The notes below the pieces were generated by a model that saw nothing but the letters and a program-made list of their open reading frames with translations, had not been told where the DNA came from and did not search any database. A stretch of 64,000 nt of DNA from Daphnia carinata (taxonomy: Eukaryota; Arthropoda; Branchiopoda; Diplostraca; Daphniidae): NCBI RefSeq assembly GCF_022539665.2, contig NC_081331.1:8711534-8775533 (forward strand). Reading direction: 5' to 3'. Below, one piece after another: positions 56,623 to 64,000 of the stretch; within the stretch, counting starts at the first letter, position 1, and each line of letters begins with the position of its first letter. Made by a program: the position numbers and the translations under genes.

Positions 56623-59600
56623 GCTAGAAAGTGAAGTATTATTCCCATTTCGCATTCTACTGATATATATGAGATGTAGCATGAAGGTAGATTATCCATA
56701 TTCCCACTAGAACTTCCATCAAAAAGCACTATAGCGGTTGTAATAGATCAGTAGCTCAGCAATATCATCTTCAATATATTGGTCGAGTCATTTTATGGAT
56801 TTGGTTGCACTTGCAGATTGAAGATCAACGGGAGTTCTAACAATAGCCAATGGAGAAGTCGGGGACTCAGCGAGACGTAGAGTAATTAGGGAACCACAGC
56901 TTTCCTAAGTTACTGGGCAAAATTACTGGATTAGCACTATTAGGGCTCGTCCCCGCAAAGATCATGGATCTTTTTCGTCGATTCAGTGCGGGATTTCGGT
57001 GCCGGGTGCGACGATTCTTGCATTTTGTACTATCTCGGACTTCAATGAAAGGCCATCTCCAAATAGATCCTTATGGCACTATTTTTTGCCTCGAATGCTC
57101 CGTATTTCTACTACGACTATTGTTTCCTTCAATTTTGCCGCATGGCATTTTTTTAATTCTTTTGTAACAAATAAAATAAGCCTCGATGCTTACCAATATA
57201 CTATTAGGCAATAAATTTGTGCAATACACACATCTATATATGTTCTATTACATTATATCACATTGTTGTTTATATTATTTATACGTATGGTTTTTATTCA
57301 AGCGCACAGGGCATACAAAAACATCTCTTAACAGCATTACATAATGCGAAGTTCGCCCCTTTTTGTCTACGTGCTTCACACCTGTTTTGCTCTTTACACG
57401 AAACAATCGTACAGATTATTTCTTCGATGTCTCGAAGTCCTAGAGCCGCATTTTTACTCTGTCTTAAGTACGTGATATGCACTTAAGTGTGCACTGGCTT
57501 AATCAAAATTCTTACTTAGCCAAAAATCTATTCTGACAATACTTTCGAAGACATGACTAGACTTAAAAGATAAAGAATTTTGCTTTTCAACCTCTAAGTA
57601 AACTAAACTCATAATCCAGTTTTTTTTATTGAAGGCCAAAAGTCAGGTAGAAATACTGGAAACAAGTTGAAAATCAGTTGACCTTTCACTTCAAGGTGCA
57701 TTCATGCTGTATCTTACGAACTTACTAGAAATTCTAGACAGTTTCTAAATTTTCGGTGCAATTTAGGTAATATTAAAAGAGGCTTTTACGAAATTGCTAG
57801 CATACGCAGGGTATTCGGCGAAATTAACCAAGTCATGGTCGAATACGGGACGCTCGTAAACACGAAGCAGTATTCTTTCAAATAATTATTTCGTCAATAA
57901 AAGTGTTCGTTTTTCTTCTGCAGCAATCGCTGTTTGGTGTTTCATTACACGTTTCATTTTTCATCGGTTATACCACGTGATAAGTTTTGTTTTCATATGA
58001 ACAACGTTCAATTTAGGAAACGTTAAAAATTTTATTTCCATTCAGTTTAAACCATGAAGGTAGATGAAACTAAATAAAAATCAGATTGCATCCTTCGATT
58101 TGCACAGTTCGTTTTAGGTCTTGGTGTGATACAGTCCTCTGAAGATGTTCACCCTCTCCGATGTTTTGTCAAACTGGCCGTATTTTGACGTCGCCGTCGT
58201 GCGTTTTGCGGAAATTTCTTTCACAGATCGTGTCGGCCGGTACCGTCGTCTCATCTCGTTGGATCGGGAGCTCTTCAAAAGCGCTCTTTCCGAAGCCAAA
58301 GAGAACTATGGCTATTTAGGCTTTACGCCATCTGCTGGGTAATGGAAGCTTGAAGATTTTTATTACAGGTACATTTCCCTTTATTGTTAGGCAGTTTCTT
58401 TTTTTATTTTCAATTCGGTTTTTTGCTGTTATTTAGTACGTATCCCGGTTATGCAAAGTATCACGATTATTATTCGCAACCCTACGCGAGGCTTTTGTGG
58501 TGGCTCGAATCAGGCGAAGATGTTTATCATCCAACTTCATGGCGCTCCGACTTCTTCCCGGATTATTTTACTCTCTTCCGTTGAGGCAAAGATGGAAGCT
58601 CGGCTCGCTTGGCTACAAGCTATTTCCCATTCCTGGCGAGATGAAGATGAAGCCCTATAATTTACGCACCCAATTGCTTTTGGAATCACTTTTTTGGATG
58701 TTTAATACAGTTTTAAACGCAAACTGTTTCTTTGATGGCAACTTGATCCTGTGATAGAGGGAACTATAGACTACAAATAGAGCATAATGACAACAAACAC
58801 ACAACACATAATGGTGCCAACGTTTGAAAAAAAAGAGCGAATGCTATAGAGTTTGTAGCCCAAACTCCTTCCTCCCGCGGTCTCCGGGTGGAAGACTGAC
58901 CACATCGTATTGCTCGTGAGCAGCTAGTCTCCGGCTAAGCGTGTAAGATTTATAACCTAAATATATTGTTGTTACACCTAATATAAAATTGCCAATATTA
59001 ATTCACAGGCAGTCTTGCCGTTCCGATCGATTTTTTTTATCTTGATCTTGATCACCGATCCGATCTTTGGTGATTGATCTTGATCGTCGATTCGATCTTT
59101 TGAGAATGATGTGATCGGCGAATTTTTCTTGAAACATAATTTCTAAACTTGAACGCACTGATTGGGTGCTTGTTCTTTTTTTTGTGGAATAAGTGCTAGA
59201 ATTTAAAATAAACCTTTTTTAATTTTTCTGACTACAGAAAAAAATATTCCAAGTTCACGTTTGTTTTGGCATCTCGAAATAGCAAAAACCTTTTTATCTG
59301 CTAGAAATACTTCTTCGCAAAGAGCAAATTTAAGAATGAGTACTCGCAGATCATTTAAAAAATCAGGAATAGACTAAACAGCATCCGATGCTTTGACTAT
59401 AATTTATTTTCTTTGGGAAACCAAGGTACAATTTAACATTAAAATTTTTTTTTTGAGACACAATTCAGAAATTTTCGACGCAACTTCCATAACTGGTGTA
59501 TAGTTTTAAAAATCAACATAGCCGTCAAGCCATTTCCGATACCGATACACGGATGGATCGACGATACGCAGAAACCCCGATACGACATTTCATGTAACTT

Positions 59601-59738
59601 CAGAATTCCGATGTATCCCCAACACTAGCCTTAACCATTATGTAGGCCTTGGGCAAGCAGACTACCATTCATAGTGCTTCTAGTTTCAATTCCATAAACG
59701 AAATTTTTTATTTATTCACTAGGAGCCGAAAAATCGGA
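56623..59738. other. No gene recognised
   Basis: A plus-strand ATG frame at 58145-58342 (65 codons, FTLSDVLSNWPYFDVAVVRF) has protein-like composition but no family I know and no clear splice partner. 59030-59110 has repeated GATCTTGATC/CCGATC words. The rest is AT-rich. Confidence 0.4.
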
Positions 59739-62700
59739 ATGGTTATACTAAATTTATCTCAAGAAGTGAGTTTCGTTATTTTTATGTCAGCTGATAGAAA
59801 TTCACGAAGTAGTATTTAAATTTGTTGAGCAAACTAGCAGTATGTTTTCCTCTTGAATTTAAATGTGGAATTGCATCTCTATGTGAAGAACCTGTGTAAA
59901 CTATTGTGTCTGCTACCTATGGTGGTAGAGAAAAAATAGTAAAAGAAAATCGTTCATGCCAATAAGTGCCAGTTTCACTCTTGGACCAAAATATTACCAT
60001 TTATTATTATTTTCACTTACGGAACTTTCAGTTTTTGGCCTCTACAATATTAATAATCAAAAATTCCATCATTCTTTCAATTTCCGTATTGGGATTAAAA
60101 TGATAACAGTAATAAATTTTAAATTTCTATAGCCCCCTCTTGTCCAGGCAATATTCAAAGGAAATCTTAATGAAATAGAAAGCCTTCTGAAGGAGAATGT
60201 TGACATTAATTATCAAGATGATGAAAAACGTAGCCCACTGCATGCCTCTGCATATAAAGGAAATGCAAGTATTACAGAGTTTCTTTTGCAAAAAGGGGCC
60301 AGAGTGAATATTAAAGATTCTAAATGGCTTACACCCTTACATCGAGCTTGCAGATCAGGAAATGATGTAAGCTTGGGGAGGGGGTGTGAAGATATATTAT
60401 TTGGTAACCAATCTTAAGTGTTAATTATTAACATGGCAGGATACAGTTCAAGTATTACTCAAATACAATGCTGATACTAATGCTCGTGATAAAAACTGGC
60501 AAACCCCATTGCACATAGCTAGCTGTAATAATGGCTACAAATGTGCCAAAACATTGCTGGCGGTATCTCCCACAGTAAATGTTTCAGATCGGTCTGGCTG
60601 TACTGCACTTCATCATGCCTGTTTCAATGGGTATGGTTTTATTAAATATGTTATCCATCAATATCTTGAAACTGTTTGTCATCTACTTTTTAGTCATAGT
60701 GATCTAGTAGAGCTTTTGATTCAACATGGAGCTTCGTTGAATGCATTTGATAAAAGAGATAGACAGGCACTACACTGGGCGTCATACATGGGTCATACGG
60801 CTGTTGTGAAAATCTTACTTCAGTTTGGTGCCGAAGTGAACATACGAGACAAGGACCTGTATTCGCCTTTGCACGCGGTAAATGTTGCGGCATATTAATT
60901 GAGCACCTTAATTAATTTTGCTTAACTTTAAACAAAGATCTGTTAAAAAATTTAATCTCCTTCCAATTTTGTGTCTTCACTGCTCTGCCGTACTTTATTT
61001 TTTGTCTCTTCTGCCTTTGGTCATAATTAGGCCGCTGCAAGTGGCCAAGTTTGTGTGGCACAACAGTTACTGGAAGCTGGGGCTGACCGCAACGCTAAAA
61101 ATTCTTTCGGAAACACACCTTTACACACAGCGTGCCTTAATGGGCACGAACTGGTGTGCCAAGAATTTGTGGCCTCGGGAGCCCTCATCAATGCCTTAAA
61201 TGTTGCAGGGCAAACTCCAGTTCATATTGCTGCTACCGCAACAAATGTATGCAAGTTGTAGCCGATCTTTGATACACACAACTAAATGCAAAACTAATTT
61301 GAAAATAGGGGGAGCAATGCCTAACTCATCTTATAGATCAACAAGCAAATATAAATCTTCAAGCTAAAGATGGGTATTTTTCAAATAGTGTATGCATTGA
61401 CCTTCCAGCGACTGATTTTTTAAATAACACTTAGGCGCACCCCGTTACATATGACTGCCATTCATGGACGGTTTACCAGAGCACAGATGCTTTTGGATCG
61501 CGGAGCGCTCGTTGATATTGGAGACAAGGAAGGTTGTATGTTTTTGTTTTATATTTAATTTTTCTTCTTTTTTTTTTTAAGTTGACCATTTAGTAAATGA
61601 GTATCTAGATGTCATACTTTTATTAACCTAAAGTCGAATATGTTGGCAATGCAAATTGAATTTACGATTAAACAATGTTCTAGTTTATTCCAAAATTTAG
61701 TTTCGTATTAACTCCTGAGTGAGTTTCGAAAATCCTTTGACCTAGACATAGCATAAATGTCACTAGTTATTGCTCAGCAAAGTATGATTGTTTATCAAAT
61801 GTTTTCTTTCAGGTTGCACTGCCCTACATATTGCAGCTGCACATGGCCATGAACTGTTAATCGGTGTGCTTCTCAAATTCGGGGCCGACCCTAGCCGAAA
61901 AGGCCGTTGTGGTATGACTCCAATGCATCTGGCAGCCTTGAGTGGATATGTTGAATGTTGCCGAAAACTACTTCATGTGCGCGGCGAATTGGATACCCAA
62001 GATGATTATGGCAGAACGTGCCTTCACCTCTGCGCATATAAAGGAAACGCAGAATGCGTTGATTTATTAATTAGTAGTGGAGCTGACTTTAATGTGATTG
62101 ACTCTTTTGGTCGAATTCCCCTGCATTATGCTGCAAGTCAAGCTCATTACCAATGCGTATATACTTTAGTAAGTGTGGGATCCAGCATAAGCTTAATAGA
62201 TTCGGCAGGTGCAACAGCCCTCCACTATGCGGCTGCCGCTGACGTGGATGGCAAATGCGTTGAATATTTACTTAGACGCAAGGCAAATACCTCCACCCTG
62301 GACAAACAAGGCTACTCGGTGCTTCACTATGCTGCAGCAGGTATGCATGTCAAGAGAAGTTGATCAGGTAGTCACACTTGCTTTTGTCACTTCCCTTCTT
62401 TGTTTCGATGCAATTTTAGGCGGGCACGATGGAGCGTTACATGTGCTGCTGAACGAGTTTTCAGTTTCTAATAGCGGTGGGTATGCAAATGAACCGTTGA
62501 GCATATCCCCACTACATTTGGCTGCTTACAAGGGCCACAGAAAAGCAGTGACGACGCTTGCTGCCATAAGCTCTGATGTTAATGTGACTGATTCAAATGG
62601 AAGGACGCCGCTGGATTTATCGGCTCAATTTGGTCATGTAGAATGTATAAATGCCCTGATGGAGTACGGCGCTCATCCGGTTGCTCAACCCGGAACCCTT

Positions 62701-63986
62701 CGAACTGCTATTCACCGAGCGGCAGCCAACGGACATTTTGCATGTCTGCAACAGCTTCTTGATAGGTAATAGTAAATGACGGTGTCGGTTCCCTAGGCGT
62801 CTTAACTAATGCATAGTGCATAATGAAACGCTAGGCATATGGAGCTTGTGGATGTACGGGATTCGCAAAATCGAACGCCGTTAATGCTTGCCGTCCAACA
62901 CGCAAGTGAAGGACGGAAGCAATCAACTGACATTTTGTTAGCTTACGGCTCTGTTGTAGACCTTTTCGACAACAACGGCAGAACTGCATTGCATTATGCT
63001 TCATGTCGAGGGTCCGAAGACTGTGTTACTTCGTTGTTGGATGCCAAAGCCTCACCATACCAGAAGGACCACTTGGGCAAAACACCATTTCACCTTGCAG
63101 CGGCTGCGGGAAATGTAAACGTGCTGAAACAGTTGCTGTCGCAAGACAACGAGCCTTTAAATGGTTTGAAGCTGCTCGATAATGAGCACTACACACCCCT
63201 TCATTGGGCAGCTTACAAAGGTAAGAGGAAAAAAGAAACATACTTTTTGGGAAACCAATTAGCCTGCACAGATTATTATTTTTTTTTTTTTATTGCAAAA
63301 TGGAAATTATGTTATCATCCAGCCATAAAAGCTTTCGCAGAAGTTATCCGGCTATGAATTTCTGTAAAGAAATTGTAGTGCTGTGGATGTCAAACTTTTT
63401 CGAGTGTATTCGCCTTTGGAGGCTTTGAAATGGGATAGGACTTTGCGGTAGCTTGTGTTGTGCGCGCGCCGATGATAGTAATGGCTACTCCTTTAATTGA
63501 TTGCAGGTCACGAAAATTGTGTAGAAGCATTATTGGAGCATGATCCAAGCTCAACCTCAGTTGGAAACCAGTTCACGCCTCTTCATTGTGCCGTGTAAGT
63601 CATGTTGTAGGAATAAAACAATTTTATCATTAAAAACATAGTTCAATGTATCGTAGCTCTCAAGGAAACGAATTGTGCGCTGCCGCTTTATTGGAACATT
63701 ATGGACCATCGGCCGTCCAGGCAAAAGACAGACGAGGTCAAACAGCTGTTCATGGTGAGTCGTGCCTAACTAACAAACAACTTTATTTATTATTTAAAAA
63801 TTCATTTCGTTTAGTTTTCTGATTTTGGTTTTACCATTACTTGCCTTTATGTCACAGTGGCCTCTGCTTGTGGATCAACTGACATGTTGTTGCTTCTTCT
63901 CAACTACGTTCCTGATTTGAATGCCCAAGATGCCCGCCAACGAACACCCATAATGCTAGCAGCCAAGGGCCATACGTGCGTCCTAG
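59739..63986 (+). CDS. ANKRD28: ANKRD28/44/52 orthologue (PP6 regulatory ankyrin-repeat subunit), 3' end beyond window
   Basis: Thirteen exons join in frame: 59739-59765, 60133-60366, 60440-60630, 60694-60877, 61031-61246, 61309-61373, 61435-61532, 61813-62340, 62420-62765, 62835-63220, 63507-63594, 63657-63754 and 63858-63986, giving 863 codons so far. The first exon codes only nine residues (MVILNLSQE) before PPLVQAIF, the same start as vertebrate ANKRD28/44/52. The rest is about two dozen ankyrin repeats (TPLH motifs every 33 residues) with no other domain. In vertebrates these are scaffold subunits of protein phosphatase 6. The donor at 63987 shows that the gene goes on. The exon 7 donor (GTTGTA) is weak. 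Alternative names ANKRD44 or ANKRD52 fit equally well. Confidence 0.93.
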
Positions 63987-64000
63987 GTAATTTGGTGAAT

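Noticed and set aside
60366-60440. Apparent frame ends within the ankyrin gene
   Set aside because: Each coincides with a GT-AG intron of matching phase, so they are not mutations.

Overview
This is a gene-poor stretch of an animal nuclear genome, most likely an arthropod and plausibly a branchiopod crustacean of the Daphnia type. That guess rests on 50-80 bp introns with GT-AG ends, the DOMON, LAMP and ANKRD28-type genes, and the mix of Ty3/Gypsy, KDZ and inverted-repeat elements. It is inference from gene structure and family memory; no species-diagnostic gene is present.

Layout. 1-3059: decayed plus-strand Gypsy pol with part of its 3' LTR. 3780-16618: a small LTR element (299-bp LTRs, ATAT target duplication). 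Its 3' LTR was entered by a 10.26-kb minus-strand Gypsy element (6161-16420, AAAG duplication) with gag, pol, an envelope-like region and an extra zinc-cysteine reading frame. 16619-20225: mostly empty, with two unidentified minus-strand exon-like blocks. 20419-21786: three-exon secreted DOMON-domain gene. 22768-27300: a third Gypsy element, split in gag by a 1.07-kb inverted-repeat element that carries tRNA-like sequence in both arms, and in RT by a 309-bp LTR-like insert. 27723-28503: tRNA cluster Tyr-Pro-Leu-Arg. 28661-36119: a fourth, minus-strand Gypsy element with an inverted-repeat element in its leader. 36366-37443: two minus-strand tRNA-like genes and a decayed duplicate of the tRNA cluster. 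37445-47253: a KDZ-type transposase gene split by a 5.76-kb foldback-like element (38353-44112). 47254-54787: further fragments (a MULE-like transposase piece, inverted-repeat elements with TA or 8-bp duplications, a solo-LTR relative). 54788-56396: seven-exon LAMP gene. 59739-63986 and beyond: ANKRD28/44/52 orthologue, thirteen exons in view.

The host genes work separately: LAMP is a lysosomal membrane glycoprotein, the ankyrin protein is a presumed PP6 scaffold, and the DOMON protein is secreted. The rest is a record of serial insertion, and target duplications give the order. The KDZ transposon came first, the foldback element entered it, and a solo LTR and a small inverted-repeat element then entered the foldback element. 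The small LTR element likewise predates the envelope-bearing Gypsy inside it. The foldback-like element, with arms made of 31-bp tandem repeats and 9-bp flanking duplications, is the most unusual structure here.
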